Position numbers and translations under genes: made by a program. Positions 1 through 7,943 of a stretch of DNA of 64,000 nt are shown in pieces; position 1 is the stretch's first letter; every line of letters begins with the position of its first letter. The stretch is from Rhodocyclales bacterium (GTDB lineage Bacteria > Pseudomonadota > Gammaproteobacteria > Burkholderiales > Rhodocyclaceae). The notes under the pieces are model-generated. The model had not been told where the DNA came from, did not search any database, and saw only the letters and a list, made by a program, of their open reading frames with translations. Location: the NCBI GenBank assembly GCA_026399435.1, contig JAPLQX010000015.1, forward strand, positions 1 through 64,000. The letters run 5' to 3'.

Positions 1-38
1 CATTTGATTGTGATGAGTATTGGCATTCTGCTTTTTGG

Positions 39-1547
39 CTAAATTCGATATCGGTCATCGACAACAGTAACGGGCATCGGGAATACAATTCCATGCTTTT
101 TGGCCGATGCCCTTTTCATTTCTTCGTGAGCAACGGCTGCGGATAGATATATCAGCGAACTCCTCACCAGCTTAAGCAACTTGACTGAGGAGGTGGCAAG
201 CTCGGCCTCAGATATAGGGAAACTGACTTCTTGTCCATTGCGCGCACGATCCCCTTCAGCGCTGTATAAGATTTCGTCATGGACTCGCAAGTATTTGTGA
301 GCAATATGATGCCGAATCTCATGCAATATCTTGGCATCAGGATCAAGTGGACGGTCCGCCCTTGATTTGGAATAAAAGTCTCTGCTTAATGAGAACAGTC
401 CTCGCAGAGGCCAATTGTCAGAGGAGGAAAATGGTTCAGAAAGCTTCGGGCTTGATCGATTTTGGGAAAACCAGATCGAATTAAAGGTAACTGATCGGAT
501 GGGTAGTTGAAGTTTCCAATAGTCATTGATCAAGTAGGCTACTTTATCTAGGATTGCGTATGCCGAAAGAAATGCCATCTTCAGCTTCTCAATCCACAAC
601 CGGTAACACCGATAGTCAAGAGCATCATATAAAGTGACGCCTCGATCTGCGAAATGTAGAGGTAAGTGCCGCTCGGCTAGCGCTTCAAAGACGAGAAATC
701 GTGCTGCAACAAATTCCTGTTTGAGTTGATTAAAGATGGCGTATGGGGCGGGCAATGCCGCGCCACTTCCAAGAGCGGAGACCGTAATGGGTGGTAACAC
801 AAGTGTGTCTTGTAGGCTATCAAGCGTATCCGTGAGGTCGTTGGCGGGATTGAGCACCAAGCGTGAGCTAACACACCACTTCCGATAAGTACGCTCGATC
901 TTTGATCTTCCATTTCTGAACACTGGCAATTGCGGGGACGTTTCGTCCCAGTCTGCCAAAGTATCCAAGTGCTGAAGCCAACCTGTCATATGATAGTTGG
1001 CATGATCTTCGACACCGAGTGCCACGGCTCTGGCGAATGCGGCTCGACTTTGTTTGAGAAATAGAGCTTGTATCTCCGCACCGTCGACGTACCTTGCGTA
1101 CCAAAACAGCGCCAAGGCCCTATTTCCTATGGCCATCGAAAATTCTTTGTGTTCGGATGTTGCTTGATCCCAAAGCTCGATGGCCTCGACAAAGCGTCCA
1201 ATATGATTTAACGCGTTGGCAAGGTTAGTGGTAATGCGCAGTTTCAGATCGGTGCCAATCCCTAATGTCGTCAGACTGCCAAGCGATTTCAGTGCTGACC
1301 TTAGGTGATATACCTCGCTTTCAATGGAGGGTTGAATCCAGGTCCAGTCATTATGCTGATTGGTAGCATGTCTAATACCTGCAAAAGCGTTCGCCGCATA
1401 GAAGTCGAGAGTGGCCTTATCCACCTGGGTAAGGAACGACCTGTCAAGAGATGCAATTTCCTCGATGGCTTCCGTAAGACCGCGAACGTCATTTGCGTTT
1501 GTCGCCGCATCAATATTAAGGGCGAGCTTGTTCAGAAGCGCGGGCAT
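39..1547 (-). CDS. HEPN-domain protein with helical-repeat N-terminus (LA2681-like)
   Basis: The 502-residue protein has a helical, TPR-like first half (about residues 1-210; includes a segment around NLANALNHIGRFVEAIELWD). Its C-terminal part contains EIRHHIAHKYLRVHDE near residue 410, which fits the Rx4-6H signature of HEPN ribonuclease folds. The layout resembles LA2681-type HEPN proteins, a family linked to defence and toxin loci. No signal peptide or membrane segment is seen. It is encoded 91 bp downstream of the 1639-3279 gene on the same strand, so the two probably share a transcript. The Shine-Dalgarno is weak. Base composition looks less GC-rich than the catabolic genes. RNase activity is an inference from the motif only. 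Confidence 0.6.
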   Translation of the reverse strand: MPALLNKLALNIDAATNANDVRGLTEAIEEIASLDRSFLTQVDKATLDFYAANAFAGIRHATNQHNDWTWIQPSIESEVYHLRSALKSLGSLTTLGIGTDLKLRITTNLANALNHIGRFVEAIELWDQATSEHKEFSMAIGNRALALFWYARYVDGAEIQALFLKQSRAAFARAVALGVEDHANYHMTGWLQHLDTLADWDETSPQLPVFRNGRSKIERTYRKWCVSSRLVLNPANDLTDTLDSLQDTLVLPPITVSALGSGAALPAPYAIFNQLKQEFVAARFLVFEALAERHLPLHFADRGVTLYDALDYRCYRLWIEKLKMAFLSAYAILDKVAYLINDYWKLQLPIRSVTFNSIWFSQNRSSPKLSEPFSSSDNWPLRGLFSLSRDFYSKSRADRPLDPDAKILHEIRHHIAHKYLRVHDEILYSAEGDRARNGQEVSFPISEAELATSSVKLLKLVRSSLIYLSAAVAHEEMKRASAKKHGIVFPMPVTVVDDRYRI

Positions 1548-1638
1548 GCGAAGGAAGCCCCTAGATGTTTGAGTTTAGGGACGCTACGCGGCTTTATCGC
1601 GCAGCGTCCACTACAAAGATGGGTTAGCGAAGTAATAA

Positions 1639-3279
1639 TTATGTTGCGCGAGTGTCGAGATGAGAAGGCAAATGGCCTATTACCACTAGCTGTCTGTCAT
1701 CATCCCAAAGAAAATAAATCCGCATGCAATAGCGATCTTCTTTAGTACTACCGAATTTCAGATGAGGGCCAAGTACTTGCCGCGAACTTTGTCCTATGCG
1801 GTAGTTAATGGTGTAGGTCTCGCGAAATTCACCGAGGCGGTTTTGTGCAATTGAGTGAGGGTTGTATTCCAGCCGCAGACGCTTGATACCTTCTTCCCAG
1901 GCGTTGGATAGTGTCTGCCGCTGATCTTGTTCTTGGTTCGCTTTCATTGGCCAGTAGGAGTCCGCTAGCAGCTTGAGCGCCTCGTAGACCAGCGCGATAT
2001 TTTCAAACGCAGCATCTTTGATTGCGCGAACGGCGCGAGCGTGTAGAAATAGACGGTCCGCAAAGTACGAATCTAGCCATTTCGGCAACTCCGCGTAAGT
2101 ACCGGGGATGGGTATTGAGGTTTCGCCGCGCGCTTTTCGCAATTCCTTCAAATCGTTCGCAAGGGTGAGATTCCGAGCGCGAAGGCTGCGGTTTTCTTCT
2201 TCGTTTGCCCGCGCTTCAGCGTCCCTGTCGTCGGCTATAAATTGCCACTCTTGCTCTTTGGCCCTAGCCTCTTCGACTTCAATACGTAACGACTGGATTT
2301 CCTCGTCGGTGGTCTTGTTTGGTTTGTCCAACAGTGCGCGGCGGATCGCAAAGTACGAAGGCAACTGCTCGATCTTTGCCGGCGTGCTTACGCTGAACGA
2401 ATGCAACTGACGCGATAGAAACTGCTCGAATGCAGCAGGGCCAGTTCCAGTTTCATCGCTCCATTCGGCAATGCGTTGAGGAAACACAAGATGATGTTGC
2501 CAAGGGTCAGATTCGACCGAGAAACGCGGGTAATAGGTGCGTACCGCTCCGTAAAATACGCTGAGGGCTTTGCCTACGTGGTCGGATAGCCAAAATGTCA
2601 TGGCTGGCGGTAAGCAGAATACATGCACTAGCCCTTGGGTGTCGCGGGCGAGCTTGACAGGATCGAGCGCGTAGTCGGTGCTGTTAGGCAACTGCGTGAG
2701 CACAACGATGGATAGCGATCTATCAGCAGACAGCAGCAATGCCATGAACAGATTGAAAGAGTTCATGTCCCCGATAAAATGGGGTTTCGCGGAAACCGAT
2801 ATTCCTCCGTCGACGAGAGAATGATGTGCAACAAAATCTCTCAGAAAACGTGGCGATGACGCGGGAATGAACTCGCCGGTGAGCGTGCTACATGAGTTCC
2901 GAACGCCAAATGCATCTGTTGGCCCAAGGTCTGCGACCAATGCTTCGGTTACCCAGGTTCGTGATTCGTTGCTGTCGCTACCGAGATGTTCAGACCGAAA
3001 TGCCCAAAGGGTATTGTCAAGGTTGTTGGTAGCCGCAATTCGCAAACCGGCTTGGTCGTGCTCGAACGCCTTACCTTCGTAGGCGTGAGGCGGGATCAGC
3101 CCAGCCCACTTACCCCGTGCCCAATCTAGAACACGTGTCCGCGCCTCGGTGCGGTTCGATTCTGCGTGCTTTGAACTCGCAAGAAAAGACTGCATGACGT
3201 ACCGCAATCGGGGCACCTGCGCGTAACGAGTGCGGCGTAGCTCTGCGAGTTGCGCGGATAGCGTTGAGGGCTCGTTCAT
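1639..3279 (-). CDS. Hypothetical protein with central coiled coil, possible defence partner
   Basis: I do not recognise this 546-residue protein as a named family. Residues about 1-320 look globular. Residues about 325-385 are a charged coiled coil rich in Glu, Arg and Ala (IEVEEARAKEQEW and following). The C-terminus ends with YFLWDDDRQLVVIGHLPSHL, a beta-rich tail reminiscent of small nuclease/toxin folds, though this is only a resemblance. It is the promoter-proximal gene of a two-gene unit with the HEPN gene. GC content appears lower than in the neighbouring metabolic genes, consistent with accessory DNA. Confidence 0.6.
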   Translation of the reverse strand: MNEPSTLSAQLAELRRTRYAQVPRLRYVMQSFLASSKHAESNRTEARTRVLDWARGKWAGLIPPHAYEGKAFEHDQAGLRIAATNNLDNTLWAFRSEHLGSDSNESRTWVTEALVADLGPTDAFGVRNSCSTLTGEFIPASSPRFLRDFVAHHSLVDGGISVSAKPHFIGDMNSFNLFMALLLSADRSLSIVVLTQLPNSTDYALDPVKLARDTQGLVHVFCLPPAMTFWLSDHVGKALSVFYGAVRTYYPRFSVESDPWQHHLVFPQRIAEWSDETGTGPAAFEQFLSRQLHSFSVSTPAKIEQLPSYFAIRRALLDKPNKTTDEEIQSLRIEVEEARAKEQEWQFIADDRDAEARANEEENRSLRARNLTLANDLKELRKARGETSIPIPGTYAELPKWLDSYFADRLFLHARAVRAIKDAAFENIALVYEALKLLADSYWPMKANQEQDQRQTLSNAWEEGIKRLRLEYNPHSIAQNRLGEFRETYTINYRIGQSSRQVLGPHLKFGSTKEDRYCMRIYFLWDDDRQLVVIGHLPSHLDTRAT

Positions 3280-3578
3280 GGTGCGAACACTTTCCTATTC
3301 GGCTGCGGTCGGTGGAGGCGGCAAACGTGAGGTCGCCGACGAAATGGCAAGTAAACGGAATATGCGACAGTCAGATAAATGCGCTATGGATTTAACGCCT
3401 TATCCCTGCTTATGGCAAGTCAGCCCATCCAGGCGACTGACCGGCGATAGCAGCAAGCCCGATCGCCGTACCGCCAGCGCCGACTCTTGCCATTGATACT
3501 GCACGGTTCAAGCGATTGGACTATCATGGTTTGGCTGATACAGAACTCAGCCCAACCAATAGTTCATCGGAGGCGACC
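3280..3578. other. Intergenic region between divergent accessory genes and dodecin
   Basis: About 300 bp separate the minus-strand coiled-coil gene from dodecin. It must hold promoters for both, but I see no clear -35/-10 pair, operator or RNA. An open frame at 3230-3496 overlaps the 5' end of the opposite gene and has no recognisable protein character. Confidence 0.4.
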
Positions 3579-3806
3579 ATGGCAAAGAAATCGAAGACCG
3601 AAAATACCGTTTACAAGATTGTGGAGGTTGTAGGTTCCAGCCCGACATCCTGGGAAGCTGCGGCAAGCGCGGCGGTGGCAGCTGCCGCCAAGACCCTGCG
3701 CGACCTTCGTGTCGCGGAAGTTACCAAGCTGGACATGAAGATCGAGGATGGCAAGGTAGTGGCCTACCGCGCACGCGTTTCGATGTCGTTCAAGTACGAA
3801 GATTGA
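3579..3806 (+). CDS. Dodecin (small flavin-binding protein)
   Basis: This 75-residue protein matches dodecin over its full length: YKIVEVVGSSPTSWEAA, the conserved Trp that stacks on flavin, and a C-terminal VAYRARVSMSFKYE strand. Dodecins form hollow dodecamers that store or buffer flavins in the cytoplasm. The start ATG at 3579 follows GGAGG at 3569-3573. A longer frame upstream has no family similarity and was trimmed. The gene stands alone and is followed by hairpins at 3829-3849 and 3892-3915. A flavin buffer would suit a neighbourhood rich in FAD and FMN enzymes, but it is oriented away from them with no shared promoter. Confidence 0.92.
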   Translation: MAKKSKTENTVYKIVEVVGSSPTSWEAAASAAVAAAAKTLRDLRVAEVTKLDMKIEDGKVVAYRARVSMSFKYED

Positions 3807-3828
3807 AAGCGATGCTTCAGTGAAGGCT

Positions 3829-3849
3829 AACGCCGGCCGTATCGGCGTT
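3829..3849 (+). terminator. Hairpin after dodecin
   Basis: AACGCCG and CGGCGTT form a 7-bp perfect stem with a 7-nt loop just after the dodecin stop codon. No T-run follows, so termination efficiency is uncertain. Confidence 0.4.
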
Positions 3850-3891
3850 AAGCGTAGCGGCCGGAACTAAGACGCTCGCTTTCGATCGTGC

Positions 3892-3915
3892 GAACGGGGA
3901 CTGCGGTCCCCGTTC
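3892..3915. terminator. Probable bidirectional terminator
   Basis: GAACGGGGAC and GTCCCCGTTC make a perfect 10-bp stem with a TGCG loop, located between the convergent dodecin and ACP-GNAT genes, 12 bp from the stop of the latter. The flanking T-tract is short, but position and stem strength fit a shared terminator. Confidence 0.65.
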
Positions 3916-3927
3916 TTGCGTCTGGGC

Positions 3928-4725
3928 TCACAGCATGCGCACCACGTGGACCGTGTCCCGGTCGTCAGCATCGCGATGCATGGTGAATCCCAACTGGCGC
4001 GCAAACTTCAGCATCTTGTGATTGACGGCCAGGACAAAACCCTCCATCTCGGTCACGCCCCGCTCCCGCGCGATCTCGATCAGGTCTCCCATCAGGGAGC
4101 CTGCCAGACCTGAGCCATGCCACGCATCGTCCACTGCGATCGCAAACTCGCAGCAGGTGGTGCCCGGGACAATGACATAACGCGCCACTCCCACCTCGAC
4201 TTCTCTGCCGTCGCGATTTTCCATCGCCACCAGCGCCACATGGTGGTCGGCATCCACTTCGGTCAGGTATTTCAACTTGGACGGCGGAAGTTCATTCATG
4301 CTGACCATGAAGCGCTCATAGCGGGATTCGCTCGACAGATGCCGAACGAAGTCCGCCTCCAGTTGCGCATCCTCCTTCCGGATCGGGCGCACGCTGACCT
4401 GCCTGCCATCCAGCAGTTGGTGGGTCCGGGCAAACTTGGCGGGATCAGTAGGCACAGGATTCTTCGGCCGGGTATCGCGCGCAGCAAGATTTGAAGCTAC
4501 GCAGGCGACGATCGCATCCAGCGTGCCAAGTCGGCCGTAGTCGCTTTCCGGAATGTCGACATGCAGTTTTTCGTGGAGACCGGCAATTACGTTGAGCCAG
4601 TCCATCGAATCCAGGTCGACCTGATGACGCAAGGGCTGGTCCGGCTTGAGGCTGCCGGCATCCATTTCCGGCGCTATCGACTTCAGCGTTTCCAGCACGA
4701 CCGTCCTGATTTCGCTCAAGTCCAT
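3928..4725 (-). CDS. Acyl-carrier domain fused to Pat-like GNAT acetyltransferase
   Basis: Residues 1-75 are an acyl-carrier domain: DLDSMDWLN supplies the Ser expected to carry phosphopantetheine. Residues about 95-265 are a GNAT domain starting RPIRKEDAQLEADFVRHLS, with acetyl-CoA-binding DDAWHGSGLAGSLM. That domain resembles the catalytic part of Pat-type protein lysine acetyltransferases. The start at 4725 (MDLSEIRTV) was preferred because the upstream frame is Cys/Pro-rich and overlaps meaB; this leaves a 34-bp gap to the meaB stop. It is encoded downstream of meaB and divergent from the iaa operon, so it is probably co-expressed with it. A role acetylating the cluster's acyl-CoA ligases is an inference; the carrier domain may instead present an acyl donor. 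Confidence 0.75.
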   Translation of the reverse strand: MDLSEIRTVVLETLKSIAPEMDAGSLKPDQPLRHQVDLDSMDWLNVIAGLHEKLHVDIPESDYGRLGTLDAIVACVASNLAARDTRPKNPVPTDPAKFARTHQLLDGRQVSVRPIRKEDAQLEADFVRHLSSESRYERFMVSMNELPPSKLKYLTEVDADHHVALVAMENRDGREVEVGVARYVIVPGTTCCEFAIAVDDAWHGSGLAGSLMGDLIEIARERGVTEMEGFVLAVNHKMLKFARQLGFTMHRDADDRDTVHVVRML

Positions 4726-4759
4726 GTTGTTCTTCTTGGCTGGCCCCGGGGCTTGCAAC

Positions 4760-5830
4760 TTAGGCGGCGCGGTCGAGCAACAACTGCATCCTGCCACCGG
4801 TGAGATCCAGGTCCTCGACGCTGCAACTCAAGTTCATGTTTGCGGCGAGGACCATGAGCGCGCCTGCCACGGCACCGAGTTGAAACGCATCGCCGCCGGG
4901 CCGGACGCTATACAGAACTTGCAGGCCGGATGCCTCGGCATCGGATTCGGCATTCACCAACTGGATCGACAAACCGGCAGACGGATCGAAGGGCAGGCGG
5001 GTATCCAGTTCGAGCCGGAGATCCTGAAAGGCATCGGCGAGTGAAAAACCCGCTGGTTTCGTGACATGGCCGGCCTTACGTGCCGATGACTCGGAATTCC
5101 GGGCACGCGCAAGAATCGCTTCGGCGAGGGGAACGATCCCGTCGCCGGTCAGCGCGCTGACCGGGTGAATGGGTGGTGCGTTGCGCCATAGCGGCGCCAC
5201 CGCCCGCAAAGCCTGGCAGGCGAGATGCGCCGCGGCCGTGTCGCTCTTGGTAACGACCAGCAGGTCAGCCAGTTCGAGAATGCCGGCCTTGATTGCCTGC
5301 AACTCGTCGCCGAGTCCCGGCGGGAAGGCCACGACCAGGGAGTCGGCCAGCGCGGCAACGTCGATCTCGGACTGGCCGGTACCCACCGTTTCGACGATCA
5401 CGAGGTCGAAGCCGGCCGCGTCCATCAGCGCCACCATTTGACGGGCGGCGCCGGTCAGGCCGCCCAGACTGCCGCGCGTTGCCGTCGATCGAATGAAGGA
5501 CCGGTCGTCGGCGGCCGACTCGCCGATGCGGAATCGATCCCCCAGCAAGGCGCCACCCGTGACCGGGCTCGACGGATCGACGGCCAGCACCGCCACGCGC
5601 TGTCCCATCTGCAGGAACTGCCGCAACATGACGCCGACGAGGGTGGATTTTCCGGCTCCGGGCGGTCCGGTAATGCCGATCACATGAGCGCGGCCCAAGC
5701 TGTCCGCCAGCCGGGAAAGCAGACCTGCGGCGGCAGCCGAATCCCGCTCGGCCAGCGACAGCGCCCGCGCCAGGGCTGGCCGCTCTCCCGCTGCGACCCC
5801 CGCTGCCAAATCGTCAAGCGAAAGACCCAT
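4760..5830 (-). CDS. meaB: MeaB/ArgK-type G-protein chaperone of B12 mutase
   Basis: This is a P-loop GTPase of the G3E family (356 residues). It shows Walker A GITGPPGAGKSTL (about 53-65), DPSSPVTGGALLGDR, the ETVGTGQSEIDVA block and TKSD as base-recognition motif. MeaB proteins load, protect and reactivate adenosylcobalamin in acyl-CoA mutases. The tail of about 90 residues is longer than a minimal MeaB. The gene is divergent from the regulator and iaa operon that encode the mutase at 15-17 kb, and its promoter region contains the GTATACAGTATCC operator. The likely client is the 2-aminophenylsuccinyl-CoA mutase rather than methylmalonyl-CoA mutase; that specificity is inferred from context. 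Confidence 0.93.
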   Translation of the reverse strand: MGLSLDDLAAGVAAGERPALARALSLAERDSAAAAGLLSRLADSLGRAHVIGITGPPGAGKSTLVGVMLRQFLQMGQRVAVLAVDPSSPVTGGALLGDRFRIGESAADDRSFIRSTATRGSLGGLTGAARQMVALMDAAGFDLVIVETVGTGQSEIDVAALADSLVVAFPPGLGDELQAIKAGILELADLLVVTKSDTAAAHLACQALRAVAPLWRNAPPIHPVSALTGDGIVPLAEAILARARNSESSARKAGHVTKPAGFSLADAFQDLRLELDTRLPFDPSAGLSIQLVNAESDAEASGLQVLYSVRPGGDAFQLGAVAGALMVLAANMNLSCSVEDLDLTGGRMQLLLDRAA

Positions 5831-5849
5831 CTATTGTCACCAGTTTCTA

Positions 5850-5879
5850 TTGACACTCGCGATGTACTGCGTATACAGT
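5850..5879 (+). promoter_or_regulatory. Predicted sigma-70 promoter of the gntR-iaa operon
   Basis: TTGACA at 5850-5855 is a perfect -35. An 18-bp spacer leads to TACAGT at 5874-5879 as a plausible -10. The same -35/spacer/-10 arrangement occurs at 49126-49155 upstream of trpB2. The -10 lies inside the operator motif, which suits repression by promoter occlusion. Confidence 0.55.
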
Positions 5880-5883
5880 ATCC
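5871..5883 (+). promoter_or_regulatory. Predicted GntR operator, copy 1
   Basis: GTATACAGTATCC, identical on the opposite strand to the site at 55846-55858. An inverted repeat TACTG-N6-CAGTA (5865-5880) overlaps it. GTATAC-centred sites are typical for FCD-type GntR regulators. The site lies 42 bp before the regulator's ATG and between it and meaB, so it could control both directions. Confidence 0.65.
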
Positions 5884-5925
5884 AGTATTCCATGACGCGA
5901 GTGCAATAGTGCATTTCATTCTGCC

Positions 5926-6633
5926 ATGAACACTTCGATCAAACCCCTTGAAAGACCTGCCGGCCTGGCCGATCGCGTCTATCACCAGTTGCGCGACAAC
6001 ATCGGCAGCCACCAGATCCGTCCGGGGGAGCGCCTGCAGGAAGTCAGCTTGGCCGCGCAGCTCGGCGTTTCGCGCACTCCCGTGCGCGAAGCCTTGGCGC
6101 GGCTCGAAAGCGAAGGCATGATCGCCGTGGAAGGTCGCGGCTTCGTCGTTCCCGAACTGACCGACGCCGACATCGAGGAAATCTACCAGCTGCGCTTTCT
6201 GCTGGAACCCGCGGCCATGCGCACCGCCGTCGCCGAAATCAGCAGTCCCGCCGACCTCGCCAGCATGGCCTCGGCGATCGAGGATGCAACTGCCGCCGAC
6301 AAGAAGGGCGATTTTCGCGCCTTCCTGGAAGCCAACAGCCGCTTCCACAACGCCTGGCGCGCGTTGATCCCGAATCGGCGGATGTCAAAGCTGCTCGACC
6401 AGTACGTCGGTCATGTGCGCTTTTTGCGCGTACTGACGCTGGGCGATGCGAGCGCAAGAAAGACAGCGCTGACCGGCATGAAGAATATTCATGCGGCATT
6501 CAAGAAACGGGATGCGGACGCCGCCGCCGCGGCGATGCACAAGCACCTCGAAGCGGCCAAGCACTTTCTCATCACGGCAATTGAAGAGATCGACCAGGAA
6601 AAAGAGGCGGAACAGCGCGCCTCCGGGCGCTAG
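5926..6633 (+). CDS. GntR-family regulator, FadR/FCD subfamily
   Basis: The 235-residue protein has an N-terminal winged helix (about 15-80) with LGVSRTPVREALARLESEGM, the classic GntR recognition-helix block. An FCD effector domain follows (about 90-220) with the metal-binding pattern around NSRFHNAW and later His residues. Such regulators usually repress catabolic operons until an acyl-CoA or carboxylate ligand binds. It is first in the iaa operon, and an operator-like GTATACAGTATCC overlaps its promoter, so autoregulation is likely. The effector is unknown; 2-aminobenzoyl-CoA or an indoleacetate-derived CoA ester is a reasonable guess. Confidence 0.92.
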   Translation: MNTSIKPLERPAGLADRVYHQLRDNIGSHQIRPGERLQEVSLAAQLGVSRTPVREALARLESEGMIAVEGRGFVVPELTDADIEEIYQLRFLLEPAAMRTAVAEISSPADLASMASAIEDATAADKKGDFRAFLEANSRFHNAWRALIPNRRMSKLLDQYVGHVRFLRVLTLGDASARKTALTGMKNIHAAFKKRDADAAAAAMHKHLEAAKHFLITAIEEIDQEKEAEQRASGR

Positions 6634-6715
6634 AACAGCCCCTTGCCAGCCGCTGCCGGCGCGGCGGCAAGACCCTTGCCGGAATACCCGGCGCCACGCA
6701 TAAAGAGAACTCGAA

Positions 6716-7924
6716 ATGACCTACAAAGCTGAAATTCCCTACGGCGCCTATTGGAGCACTCCCTTCGCCCGCTGGCAGGGCAGCTTCGCCAACCTGCACA
6801 GCATCGAATTCGCCGCGCACGTGGCCAAACTCGAACTGGGCAAACGCAAGATCGACCCGGCGAGCTTCGACTATGGCGTGCTGGGTTTCTCCGTGCCGCA
6901 AAACCACTCCTTCTATGGCCTGCCCTGGCTCACCGGCATGATCGGCGCCACGCAAGCGGGCGGTCCCACGATCATGCAGGCCTGCGCCACCGGCGTACGC
7001 ACGCTGCTCGCCGCAGCACAGGAAATCGAAACCGGCATGGCGACCACCGCGCTCGCCATTAATTGCGACCGCACCTCGAACGGACCGCACCTCTACTACC
7101 CCAATCCGCGCGGCCCGGGCGGCACCGGCGCGGCCGAGGACTGGGTGATGGACAACTTCGGCTGCGATCCCCTCGGCGGACATGCCATGCTGCAGACTGC
7201 GGAAAACGTCGCCAAAAAACATGGCATCGGCACGGCAGAGCAGCACGAACTGGTGCTGCGGCGCGAAGAACAGTACCGTCAGTCGCTGGAGAACGACTCC
7301 GCTTTTCTGCGCCGCTTCATGACCCTGCCCTTCGACGTGCCGGCGCCCAACTTCAAGAAGACCGCGAGCACCATGGCCGGCGACGAGGGCGTATCGCAAT
7401 CGACAGCCGACGGACTGGGCAAGCTGAAGCCCGTCATGCCGGGCGGTTCGGTCACCTTCGGCGGCCAGACCCATCCGGCCGACGGCAACGCGGCGATCGT
7501 CGTCACGACACGCGACAAGGCGCGCGAACTTTCCACCGACAAGAAAATCGCGGTGCGCCTGCATGGCTTCGGCCTGGCCCGCGTACCGCTGGCCTACATG
7601 CCCGAGGCGATGCTGCCGGCGGCGCAGCGCGCGCTGGATCAGGCCGGGCGCAGCGTCGCCCAGATGACCGCGATCAAGACGCACAACCCCTTCGCGGTCA
7701 ACGACCTGTTCTTCGCCAAACAGACCGGCGCCGACCTGAAGTCGATGAACAACTATGGCTGCTCGCTGGTTTGGGGCCACCCGCAGGCGCCGATGGGAAC
7801 TCGCGCCGTCATCGAACTGATCGAGGAACTGGCACTGCGCGGGGGCGGCTTCGGCCTCTTCACCGGCTGCGCCGCGGGTGACACGGCGATGTCGGTGGTG
7901 CTGGAAGTATGCGACGCAAAATGA
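6716..7924 (+). CDS. Thiolase (acyl-CoA C-acetyltransferase) of the indoleacetate pathway
   Basis: A thiolase-superfamily protein of 402 residues. It has the nucleophilic Cys in MQACATGVRTLL, THNPFAVND near residue 320, the GCSLVWGHPQAPMGTR block and a C-terminal GCAAGDTAMS loop that replaces the usual CGGGGQG-type loop. Expected role: thiolytic cleavage of the 3-oxo-3-(2-aminophenyl)propionyl-CoA formed from indoleacetate, giving 2-aminobenzoyl-CoA and acetyl-CoA. It lies 82 bp after the regulator with no promoter or operator seen, so it is probably co-transcribed. Substrate is inferred from the cluster; the fold assignment is firm. Confidence 0.85.
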   Translation: MTYKAEIPYGAYWSTPFARWQGSFANLHSIEFAAHVAKLELGKRKIDPASFDYGVLGFSVPQNHSFYGLPWLTGMIGATQAGGPTIMQACATGVRTLLAAAQEIETGMATTALAINCDRTSNGPHLYYPNPRGPGGTGAAEDWVMDNFGCDPLGGHAMLQTAENVAKKHGIGTAEQHELVLRREEQYRQSLENDSAFLRRFMTLPFDVPAPNFKKTASTMAGDEGVSQSTADGLGKLKPVMPGGSVTFGGQTHPADGNAAIVVTTRDKARELSTDKKIAVRLHGFGLARVPLAYMPEAMLPAAQRALDQAGRSVAQMTAIKTHNPFAVNDLFFAKQTGADLKSMNNYGCSLVWGHPQAPMGTRAVIELIEELALRGGGFGLFTGCAAGDTAMSVVLEVCDAK

Positions 7925-7943
7925 ATGCGGGTGCCGCAAACAC

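Noticed and set aside
3230-3496. Plus-strand 88-residue open frame
   Set aside because: Overlaps the coiled-coil gene's 5' end, no ribosome site, no recognisable sequence.
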